From: Rhynchonema sp. JSB1_4
Taxonomy: Eukaryota > Nematoda > Chromadorea > Monhysterida > Xyalidae
Direction: 5' to 3'
NCBI GenBank assembly: GCA_030248065.1
Contig: JASAMV010000441.1
Location: forward strand, 62,001 to 126,000
Length of the DNA: 64,000 bases
A program made the position numbers and the translations under genes. Shown here one piece after another: positions 22,881 to 33,434 of this stretch (within the stretch, counting starts at the first letter, position 1; the number at the start of each line of letters is the position of its first letter). The notes under the pieces were generated by a model, which had not been told where the DNA came from, made no database searches, and worked only from the letters and a program-made list of their open reading frames with translations.

Positions 22881-23500
22881 CTGAAACATTAGACCGATTC
22901 GTTGGTGTGTGTGGAAACGCCAGTCCGTCAGACAGAGCAAGCGCCCGGGCTTTGGGGTTGCTTCACCGCTTCAACCAACCAGATCATCGTCGGTATTCCG
23001 CGACATTTCAAGCCCGGAAGTTTAGGCCAGACCTTTTCAGACCCAGTTTTTCAGGCCCGGCCAATTCAGGCCCAGCATATTTGACCCATTTATAGGCTAA
23101 GGCTTAAGCTCCAGCCGGGTCTGAACCTGTGCCCCGGGACAATAATCGTCACTGCAATTGAGCCACATCGTCACGCGACCGCAACAACGTTTTGGGCTCG
23201 GCCAGGCAGAATCGGACTGCCCCGGAAGAAAAACAATTTAATCGTCAGTGCAATTGAGCCGGATCGTCACGCGACCGTCACAAAGATTGTGTCGGCCAGA
23301 TATGTGGACTGCGGAGACATTGAAAAAACCTATGTCCAATGTCCGCAACCGCACCTATTGGTACAGTACCTGGCCGCAGGTACAGTGCGGCCACCAAGGT
23401 TAGACGCGGTTGCGGACATTTCACTAGTTTTTTTCAATGTCCGCAGTCCGTAGTCCGCTCCGAGTCCTTTTTCGGAAAAAATAAGCAAAATTCAGCTCAC
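22881..23500. other. Intron with direct and inverted repeats
   Basis: It holds a GGCCCAGCATATTTGACCCA segment (about 23060-23140) repeated at 44250-44340, and a direct repeat of about 45 bases (ATCGTCACTGCAATTGAGCC at 23143 and near 23240). It also has an inverted pair, GACTGCGGAGACATTGAAAA near 23308 and TTTTCAATGTCCGCAGTCC ending near 23450. No exon is seen. Confidence 0.55.
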
Positions 23501-23544
23501 CCGTACTGTGAGTAAGCGGCCGCTTGCTGGTACGCGAGCATGTC
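23501..23544 (-). CDS. Short Hox exon, DMLAYQQAAAYSQYG
   Basis: A 44-base exon between acceptor CATTTCAG and donor GG|GTGAGC. It encodes DMLAYQQAAAYSQYG and joins in phase to the exon at 22880 (Gly then YLP) and to the exon ending at 24157. It is supported by phase agreement on both sides and by the Tyr/Ala/Gln-rich content typical of Hox N-terminal regions. Confidence 0.75.
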
Positions 23545-23969
23545 CTGAAATGAGCAAAGTTTGAGGCGTGAACTTGACAACATCTGCAAATCGAAGTAGA
23601 TACAGAAACGAAGATATGGATTCTGGATTCTCGCTGGGATCGTGACTCGCGCGTGGTCATCTGCTCCTTTCCAGAAATACACCAACAAGAGTTGAATATC
23701 ACCCAAAATGCGTGAATGAAGCTAAATAGATTATTCTGTCCCGGGAGCCCCGAGGACATCAGAAAAAGCTACATACATCACCTGCAGGACCTGTGTACAT
23801 AAATTGGTGACAACGGTTGCGGGATCACAAGTCACTATGATGTACTCGATTTGGTTTTGGGTGTGTTGAGGTTGAGACATCAGGCTAGTACTGTATACAT
23901 ATATATTGATGCTATACAATAGGTCTTGATCAATGGATAGTCCCATGATTTCAATAACTTTGCCTCCCA

Positions 23970-24144
23970 ATGGTCCAACTACCAGTTCATGAGACGGTGT
24001 TACGGTTGCATGTGTTTCGAAAACAAAAAAATAGAAATTGGACGTGCTAGTGCATGGTCGATTTCTCTTCTTTTTACCTTCAAAATGTTTCGAAACACGT
24101 CGAACCGTAAAATGCGTCTCATGAGCTCGTGGTCAGACTGTACA
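23970..24144. mobile_element. CATGAGAC-armed TIR element, copy 1 (Hox intron)
   Basis: The left arm has TTCATGAGACGGTGTTACGG and the right arm GTAAAATGCGTCTCATGAGC, followed by GGTCAGACTGTACA. The internal words GAAATTGGACGTGC and GGTCGATTTCTCTTCTTTT match the element at 59125-59309. Its right end lies 13 bases from the 24157-24338 exon. Confidence 0.65.
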
Positions 24145-24156
24145 GTATGTACTTAC

Positions 24157-24338
24157 GGCCGATGTTCCGGACGAGCCGACCTCCGGCATTGCGCTGGCAG
24201 CCGACAAAGCCGTACTTGCAGCCCCGGCATTCAGTCCCGCCGTGTCACTGAGTATGGACAGATGGTGCAGAGGGTTGCTGATGCCGGCGGCGGCCGCCGA
24301 GTAGAGACCGGCCGCTGCCGACGCTGCACTCGTGTCGC
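24157..24338 (-). CDS. Hox N-terminal Ala/Gly/Ser-rich exon
   Basis: A 182-base exon encoding GDTSAASAAAGLYSAAAAG, then ISNPLHHLSILSDTAG, then an Ala/Ser-rich end. The acceptor is GCCCGTTCAG and the donor GGCC|GTAAGT, a strong match. It joins in phase to exon 24857-24949 upstream and exon 23501-23544 downstream. It appears to be an alanine-rich transcription-factor N-terminal region without a recognised domain. Confidence 0.75.
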
Positions 24339-24856
24339 CTGAACGGGCAAGGTGAGGGGATACAGTCGCGGATGTTTATAGTGACCCACCACTATGATAT
24401 GGTGAACTGTCTTCACCTGTGACCGACAGTTTGGTGACCAGTTTATGACGCTACCCCCACTATAATGAACATTTTAGTGTACAGTAGATCGAACATTACC
24501 TTTTAGCGGTACCAACATGTTCTCAAACTTGTCCCAAATGGTATACAACGTACAGTAGCGCAGGCTTAGGCAACGGGCACAGGTTCATGTTTAGGCGTAT
24601 TCCAAGCCCAAAAATAAAGGCGATCCTGAGCCCAAACCACCGCCAGGAACAAACTTTCACTTGTCACGTCACTATAACGAAAGTTGGATGCAACATTTGG
24701 CAATTTACGCGTTGAAATAGTGAGTGTGCTGCTTTTGTGCAAATCAAAAATTCCTCCACAACCAAATCGGGTATCAATATTGCCGTCCGATTGCAGTAAA
24801 AAACCACTCGAGCCTTCTCGGAACCCCAGTCATCTCCATTTCAACACTGTATGTAC

Positions 24857-24949
24857 CTGTTGACGGCACTCCACCGACAGATGCGCCCAATTGAACACCA
24901 TTGCCGCCCGCTTTGAACTCGTGCCCACCAAGTAGAGAGGTGTCGTAGG
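24857..24949 (-). CDS. Hox N-terminal exon 2
   Basis: A 93-base exon encoding AYDTSLLGGHEFKAGGNGV followed by QLGASVGGVPSTG. The acceptor is TTTGTTGCAG and the donor ACAG|GTACAT. It takes one base from exon 1 (27058-27172) and passes one base to the 24338 exon. No family domain is visible; support is splice sites, phase, and low-complexity Gly/Ser composition. Confidence 0.7.
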
Positions 24950-27057
24950 CTGCAACAAACAAGGGATGCATGTGGGTGAACTGTACAGATCGTGCGCTAG
25001 GAATGAATTCAGAATTGGGCAATTAGCATCCTTCTTGGCCATGATCGATTCAGGCCCGAGGAAATTAAATCATTTTCGAGGCGGATTGTTTACAGGACAG
25101 GAACAGGACACGGACAGATAAACTATAGGTAAATTTATGGACCCAGTGCCTTATGGTTCAGTGCCCAGGCGGGCCCAAACTGTTCGGGCTCGAAACCTTG
25201 GCCTCGAATTTGAGTCGCGGGACGAAAGAGTTTCAATTTTCCCATCATATAATGTGAGTAAGGTACTATTTACGTAATCACAAACTTCCTGCGGGCATTT
25301 GGGGTGGTATTTTTCTGTAGTGGTTAGGCCAGGGCCTATAGGTACGCAGTTTGAGCAAGAGATTGTGCCCAGCCTAAACAAAGCCTGAAAGACTTGTTTC
25401 GACAGTGTACTGCACGGACCTAAGCGGTTACGTTAACTAACATTCTAGAACCTGGGAAACTGAAGGAAGTTCATGTGCCGAGGCCTGGATGCGTCGAACC
25501 TAATACACTTCAAATGCAATTAAACGGCTTATGGTACTGTCGTCAACACGGATATCGTCAACTCTTGTCATCAACAAATGTCATGCATTAATGTTTCACG
25601 TTCATTTCGGGCTGCTAGAGTTGATGAACAGAGTTTCTAACTTTGAGCTGACGACTGTATACCATAAGCTCGATATGCTTATGCATGTACAAGAGCTGCA
25701 TTCACACGACTGGGTTGTTCGCGCGACGTGTGATAGAACGCTGCGGAATTCGCCTCTGCGCACTGCGTGATGAAAGATGGAGATGTCAAATAAAGCTATC
25801 GGAGGAAGACTTCAGTCGGAGTGTGAAAAACTTGAATATTATAATCGATGATGGTGTACTGTTCATACCAATGTTGAAAATGGGAAATAATGTCACTCGC
25901 TTCACAAAAATCCACCAACATCAACGCCACCAACAGTGAGCCAGTTCCACATGGTGGAAAAAAAGCATTTTTTGGCCTAAAATCTAAATCCGACTTCCAG
26001 CTAGCCACTGCCATTTCTGGAACGATGCGAATTCCGAAACGGCGCCATCGAATCTATGGGGCATTTGAAAATCGGTCATTTCGCCGGCGGTCGGACGGCG
26101 GTCTTATTTCGTATTGACCGATTATTTTTACGAGAGCTCGTTCGATGCATACAGGCAACCAGTGCTATGTGGACTGATGGTTATACATACCTATGCACAG
26201 TACATGTATACATACATATATGCAACTATGCTTATACATGCGAACGCTGCTGCTGTTTGGCTTGTATGGCTGCGTCATCGGATTTATTCTATTGCCACTA
26301 TAAAATCGAGAAGAACGCAAAATCACTTCGGCTGCTGGCTGCGGGCCGGCTCTCTCGCTCGCTTGTGGGTCTTTTTTGGAAATGAAATTAGAAAAACGCG
26401 AAACAAGAAGCGCGAAACTGTAAGTCGAGAGAGAAAGGACATTATAGCGGCGATGGAGAACCTGTGATGACACGTCCCACACCACTGTTGTGTCAGTGTA
26501 CCTTTATACGGTTTGGCGGCCTGTGCACACCTTTGGCGTGGTAACGAACCGTAAAAATTATGCTCCTGTGTCGCGGGCAATATACCTTCGGTCGGTGTGT
26601 TTGGGTTATAAACGTAAAATTTTATTGGAGATAAACGATAATCGAACATGCCGTATCATGTGCGGTGTTTGCTTTTACGGCGCACTGACTGGCGTATATT
26701 GGAATTGCATTTCTACAGTTTCAGAAATAACCAACAAACGCAAACATAAAAATTATGCCATATCCAACGTATGCCAAGACGCGCGCGTGTACAGTAACGT
26801 AACACGATGGCGCAGTACAAAAGGAACAAAAATGATCCATAAAGAGAGAGAGAGCGCGCGCATGCTGGCTGGCTGGTAGAGTGAAAACATCTAATAAAAC
26901 AACGATTTTCGCCCGCATGTCTGTGTACATGCGCTCATTTTGCCTTATAGGTTAATAAAAGCAAGTACTGGTCATATCGTCTACGAAATGATATGATCGG
27001 TCATTATGTAGGTATGGAGGGGGGCTACACAACGATGACCAAATGGGGTCTTCTTAC

Positions 27058-27172
27058 CTCCGAAAGGGGCTCCGGCCCCGGTTGAAGTCGAACTCTGTGT
27101 GGATGCGCCAGTTTGCGCTTGCTGCTGTTGTTGTTGTTGCTGTTGCTGTTGTTGCTGACCACTTGCACTCAT
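27058..27172 (-). CDS. Hox gene first coding exon, polyglutamine
   Basis: It starts with ATG at 27172 (MSASG), followed by an unbroken Gln run of about a dozen residues and AQTGASTQSSTSTGAGAPFG, ending at donor GGAG|GTAAGA. One base carries over to the exon at 24949. With exons 24857-24949, 24157-24338, 23501-23544, 22783-22880 and 13286-13605, the reading frame closes at 283 residues. An earlier non-coding exon or trans-splice site may lie upstream. The Gln run comes from CAA/CAG repeats (27121-27160) that may vary in length. Confidence 0.75.
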
Positions 27173-28003
27173 AATTGCACAATGACAATGAAATTGGGCC
27201 GATTTAACGATCGCACATACACACACGCGCGACGACGGTGTTTTATGATTATGACACGACTATACTAACATTCAGTGCTGCGTTGAGCCCCCCGGGTGAA
27301 TGATGTTGTAAAAATAATGTTTATTATTTGAGATGGCGGTTGGTTATTCGCTGGCTGGTGTCAAGTTCGCGAATATAAAATGTATGAGAGCTGATAAATA
27401 ACGCCACACCGCGGTGTTTCTGGATATTATATTGCCCGTTGTTCGCAATGGGTATGATGTAACGCGACACAAAGTTGGTTGGTTACCGATATCGTCAACT
27501 TGAATACGGCCGATAGCGGTTATGGGTTCAGTCAATATAGATGGCGATGAATAAAGAAACACAGACGAGCATTATGATATTGAAGAATGGCCCTGTACAT
27601 GTGCGCGCGTGCAGCCAACCGCCGACCGCGTTACCGTAACCCTCTCGCACGCTGATTGGCTGCTGCCTTGTGTGTGTGCGCGCGGGCGCATTTGGCATCC
27701 AACACACACACGCGCGCTGCTGTGGCGGACTGGGCTGAAAGCTGAAGCTTATACGTTGTGGCTTACATTTTTGGTCTTGTACATGTAGAAGTCGTATACA
27801 TTCCGGTGGAAAGTAATGTGTACAAAACTGGATAAATTCGAGACAGTAAAACTTGCAGGAAACACGGTATCAAAAATGAAATGGTAAGGAAATTGAATCG
27901 GTTTCTAGTGCGAGTCGAGATACGCAGTGAAACATGTTAATGAGTAGCAAAACATGCCAAGACAAGAATATAGTAAAAGTCATAAATTTGGCCAAATAAT
28001 GTT

Positions 28004-28276
28004 TTGTACCAAATGTTCTTTGTTTGGTGCCATAACTTGTGTCCGAAACTATGTACAACTTTCACTGCGTCACTTTTGTGCATCATTCTCAATTTTCATG
28101 TTCACTTTTCCCACGCGTCGAATAAATACGTGTCAGAGCCATTTCCAGCCAATTACGGTCGCATGAATGTACACGAATATGATGGTATTCACTCATTCGA
28201 TAATTGCGAATTATTCAAAATTGCCATCACTTTGGTGGTCGCACTCGGCGTTTTGTTCACTTTGTGCGGCAAATAA
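28004..28276 (+). CDS. Possible small membrane protein, unsupported by homology
   Basis: The last 50 residues read like protein: SEPFPANYGRMNVHEYDG, then HSFDNCELFKI, then a hydrophobic helix (AITLVVALGVLFTLCG) and stop. I do not recognise a family. The upstream part looks like AT-rich translation, so a real gene would need an upstream exon that I cannot place. It could equally be chance. Confidence 0.15.
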   Translation: MYQMFFVWCHNLCPKLCTTFTASLLCIILNFHVHFSHASNKYVSEPFPANYGRMNVHEYDGIHSFDNCELFKIAITLVVALGVLFTLCGK

Positions 28277-30949
28277 CTACATACAGTACATATACCATAA
28301 TCCCTAGCAGGCGGCATCGCCTTTTGTAGTTCGGGCGCATTCCACAACAACCAACCGCCGAACTTTGCATGCTGATTATTTTTGTACGATTCGGGCCCTC
28401 TGTATTCGGTTTGAAACACGCAGTTTTGTGACGAAATTTCCCTTTTCCATTATATCCCAAATGCTGTGTGCCAATATAATTTTGTCTCAGGAATTCAGAA
28501 AACGTGCTGCCTGCACGGTTGCATGCGTGCTCCGCGCGCACTGTTTGTGGTGTGGGAAGCAAAACTTGTTTCTTGTACCTCTGTATATGACGGGTTTTGT
28601 GCTTTGGTTTTTTTCCAACGAAATGTCCAGGTGACAAAATGGAACACGTTTTTTTGTTTCGGGGGGAATTTCTCATGAGAAATGACGGACAGATGGTTTA
28701 CATTTATTTAGGTGTTTGTTGTGTCTGCACGCGTGTGTGCAAATGGTGATTCGGTTATTTGCGTGCGAAAAAGACAGATTATAACTTGTTTCCATGTATC
28801 ACATATCACTCGAAGCGTTTTGCTTATTTTCTAAATTCCGGTTACGGTAGCCAGCCGTGCATAATGCAATTTTGATTCAGCAGCCCGCAAGAAAGCTATA
28901 CAGCAGTTGGTCAACGTTGTTGTTGAATACTGGCTTTCATTGGAGGCTTCCCAACCAAGCAACCCAGCTAGGTATTGCGTGGCGAGTGAACCAAGCGAAA
29001 GCAATTTGAATTGGCACATAAAAATATCAAAACAAAATGGGCTGTGACTTTTTGCGCCGCGCTTTGCGCTTGTGTTCTCTTGTAGGGTGTCGTCGTGGCT
29101 GTGGGGCCTTTCGAATTCGTCGTTTGTTTGTGCGATTTGGGCGCAAATGGCATCGGCTAATAAATCAATCGCAATCATGTTCCAAACACACCAAACAACA
29201 CCAAAGACACACATACGCTCGTAAAATATACCATTCACCCCGAAACAGTGGCAATACATACCGAGTCAAATCTCAGAATCCCATTAAATGGCTGGTTGTT
29301 GCTGTCTGCTTCTGCTGACAGACGCAGCCTCGATGAGGTACCATCAATGGATTCAAAGAAAAGAGAAAGTTCTGGTAAACGATGTAGTCGTACCCAATAA
29401 CGAGAAGAAAGACGAAAGCAACATTATGTATACCGGGTCAGAGCAAAGAGAAGCACTGCCTCAGTTTCTCAACGTTTTTGGTCGAGTTTTCGTGTCAGAA
29501 TATTTGAAAAATACAGTAATCCGTTGTTGACAGTGCGGTACAGTACAGCAAAGTGACCGTAACCAGCAATACGCAACATGCAACAGTGGGATTGGGATTT
29601 GTACAAATATACCTACTGTACATGTGCTATGAAATTTGACATCTGAATAAGGTTTTTCTGCCAGTTTCCTGACCACTGTCCACAATACAACTCTGCGGTG
29701 TGCACATTGTTGGTTGTAAAGGCTGGCTGGGGGCGTTACCGGTCGCGACAATTTGCGACCGCTGGCTGTTTTGGGTGACACATTTACGGGTGCCGCTTCT
29801 GTGTCACTGCTGATGATGAACATTTTATGACCGTCCGGCGGTGCTACTGATTTGTGACTTCGGCCTTGTTATGTAGGGACCACCCTGCCCAAGACCAAAC
29901 TCACGCACAGAAAGAGAAAGGATGTTGGATATGGGAAAGTTTGAAGAGCGTTGCTCTCTTTCGTTTGGTGTCGTATTATATGGCCGGCCCGCGATCACAT
30001 CTCCAGCCAGCGCACAGAAGGCAAGGCACATTACATATAGTAGTTATTATGATTGGTTTTATTGGCTTTTATGACCGCGGCCACCCCAGTCTCCACCGCC
30101 CAAACAAGAATAATGCAGGCATAGAGAAATCGAAAAACTGGAGCGCGCCCGGTGAACGGCCGCAGTTTACAAGCGACTGGGGAATACATGCAGGATACAG
30201 GATAGCCAATGTCATAATTGGCCCTGGCCCTGTTGCTGCTGCAAAGCTCAAAGATTGCGCAGATGCATAGGCGCTGTTGATTCATAAACACTTGAAACAG
30301 CCAGGATTACGGTAAAGGATTCTTCATGGAGATGCACATGTTACGTAGACCTCTGGTTGGGTTGGACAAGCGCGCCTCTGAAGTGTACCTATACCTACAC
30401 TGATATGTCTCCGAGATCAAAGCAACTGAGCACTGCAGCAGGGAAGGGAAAGAAGTATATGAAACGTTGAGACTTGCAGCCTGGCCGGCCAGTGCGGGCG
30501 ATCGCAGAAAAACGATATGAAACATCAAGACGATGGAACATACCGTCCGATCATCATGTCGTAATCCTGATCGATATATCGAGCTCGATGCTGGACGGCG
30601 CGTCATATGGGGACGGTACTTGTGCAAGTACTAAGCAGCTCGCTCGTACGCTGCGGGGCCTCGGGGACCCACACTCGCTAAATCTGATCCCGACTCCATG
30701 AAACTCGAACGCCAGCCGCCATTGATGGATCCAAGTCGATCGCGGTTTGTCGCCGACGAATGTGCGCCGTTGACTCATTCGCAGTTGGCCTGATCACAAT
30801 ATTGATCGCCGCACCGGATCGCTGTTTGAGCAACTGTCGAATTCGCGACAAAATTCTTATTCACTCTCGACAAACTGACATCGACACAAACGTGGCACCA
30901 TAACTGAATACCGACCAACATGGACACACAAACACAACACAACCCAACC

Positions 30950-30956
<7 letters not shown>

Positions 30957-30984
<28 letters not shown>
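30957..30984. repeat. GT dinucleotide microsatellite
   Basis: An uninterrupted GT run of about 14 units on the plus strand, flanked by further CA/GT-rich sequence. It is likely length-variable. Confidence 0.9.
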
Positions 30985-30986
<2 letters not shown>

Positions 30987-33203
30987 TAATGTAGCACATG
31001 AATGTAATGTGTGGTCATTTCGAATGGGCCTACATGGCCAGCCAGAATGCACCTTGTGCATCGATATGTGTCGTCGTTAGAAAGTGGCCATTTTTGTTAC
31101 GACTCGTGTGTGTCCGCGTGTCTCGATGTGTACAACCGCAAACATGTGCACCATAAAACAACAAAGCCGCAATACCCATAAACACACGCAGCCCATCGGC
31201 ACAAGCAACAACAACGAATGTAATGCAATTGATTCCGCCGGCCTCATGTATATACATACAATATAGAGACATTACAGTTTGTCTTGTCAATTATGTGCAC
31301 TTACACTTTATGGTCATGACGGCCCGCCTGCTTAATGCCAACAACTCCACGATTCCGTGCGCACTGTTTTTCTTTCTTTATTATCACGGCGCCACGAGTG
31401 CAACCAAGCGCACCGAATCTGGTCTGTGGTGCACCTTCAAGGGATGAGGTGCTTTGTGGCTCCAATCGAAGAGTGTCTGCCAGCTGCTTCTGTAGTTGTT
31501 TTACAAGCCAAATATACCATGTCGTAAACCCATTAAGATATTCCAACACGAGGTTCAACGGTTGAAGGCAGATTATGTGCGCTTCAACCCCACAGTCAAC
31601 CCTCCACATTGTGAATCTGGAGTGCATCCCTGAATATGGTTTCGGTATCAGACTCGTGGGGTAAAGCTAACAAAAGGCCAAGGGAAAGTAGTTGCATAGC
31701 AGCACTTATAAAAAGTATGCTTATCAAAAAATGCACAATAATGGCAACAACACCACGAAGCATCATCAACACCACCAGCACCACAATACGTCCACGAACT
31801 TGACACGGTGTGTGCACACACATCTTTCCGTTTTACAGTTTTCAACTGCGATGTCGCTTGGCATTATTTACGATACGACCACAAGAGGGCACTTTCGGCG
31901 CGCGCAAATTACGATTTGTCATTAAGAAAACATCACTGTTTGCTGCGCTATACAGGAGGCTGCTGGAACGACGATGCTTATGCGCTTGTGTTTGGCTATA
32001 AACGGCCGTGTAATGTGCGCATATGGTATACATACTGTACGTAGTACCTTATGTATCCCCTGTAGTGCGCGTGCATGCCACAAAGTGCAACTTTGAAACC
32101 AACCAGCCCGGGCATAGGCAAGCAGCTGCGCGGTCATAAAACTGACTCACAAACGCTGAGACGAGGGCAGGTAAATTTTAATGATGATGATTTCACGAAT
32201 CTTATGATGTTGGTACTTGACACGCAGGCAGGCGGCGCAAACGCGTAAAAGGCGCGCGCATCACACAGTCCTTATGAAGCATAAAATCATTTAACGAGCC
32301 ATTTTGCGATCAGGCAGGGGGTGGAGCACTGCTGGGGGCCCATGCATAAAGCACGGAGAAAAACGGCTGCCCGCCATGCAAACAGAGAACAGTTTCGTAA
32401 AACAACAATTATTTGAAGTTGTAAACATTATTGTTTCCAAATGTGTGATTTGGATTGGAAGCAGATGGCATTTCTCGACCAAATGAACGTACACAGGATA
32501 TTTTTGACATGAGGCTGCTATCGGAAAACTATGATTTGGGGATTGGCATGGTAGGAATAAATCTCCGATACTTATACATATAATATTATATTATTTATTC
32601 ATCTCATAGCACCATATCCAATATACCTCATATGACCAAAACGCAGTATCAGTCAGTTACAGTACCTCACTCAGCGCGCAATATCAGTGAGGCAATTGTA
32701 TTAGCGATAATATCCATAATATAAATATCGACGCTGATGCCGAACTGTGACCTCATTTTGTCACATGCGCGGATGCTCGACGTGAGGCTGGATATTGGGT
32801 ACCCATCTACGGACAAAGTGCTGCTGATATAGCATTCCAGCCCAATAAATTGAAACATCACCATGGATAAGATAGGATATCGATTTGGCACGATAGATTT
32901 TACGATTATGAGACAATCACGCAATCGGGTGTGGAAACAATTCACCTTCATTGATTTATGGGTACGCAGAAAAGGCGTGTGAAGTTGAACCGAGTACTGC
33001 ACCCAACAAACATGATACATTGCACAACGTCGTGTACCTCAAGATTCTAAGGTCTGTGACCGAAACAATGTAAAAATACCATTGGTGTGATTGCGTGGTT
33101 TCCGCTTATCTTTCGCGCCTCGCATGTTCAAGGCCGGTGCGTGCGTGTTGTGTTCCGTCGTGAGGAAAAAACAGGCAACGAAATCACATCGGGGTACGGC
33201 ACA

Positions 33204-33434
33204 ATGGGTGATATTTTCGAAACGGTGTAAAGGTCAGTTGGGTGTAAAGGTCGGTGGAAAGCTCGGTCGACAGCTCAGTGTCATAGACCTCGGTGTAAAC
33301 TTGAAACATTCCACGTTAATAACAGGCAATGTTTCACGTTTACACCGAGCTACGCCGACCGAGCTTTCGACCGAACTTTACACCGACCTTTACGCCCAAC
33401 TGACCTTTACACCGTTTCGAAAATTCCACCCAAT
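33204..33434. repeat. GGTGTAAA palindromic element, copy C (best preserved)
   Basis: TGGGTGATATTTTCGAAACG at the left and its complement ending TCGAAAATTCCACCCA at the right bound a nearly complete palindrome. The arms contain GTCAGTTGGGTGTAAAGGTC and the complement GACCTTTACGCCCAACTGAC. The centre is AAACATTCCACGTTAATAAC. It is the clearest of three copies in the window. Confidence 0.85.

Noticed and set aside
9039..27172. A mir-10 gene expected in a Hox cluster
   Set aside because: I looked for the mature mir-10 sequence on both strands and did not see it.
31301..31627. Minus-strand frame with VEAHIICLQPLNLVLEYLNG
   Set aside because: It reads like protein in part, but I see no family match or consistent splice partner; left as a note in the gap description.
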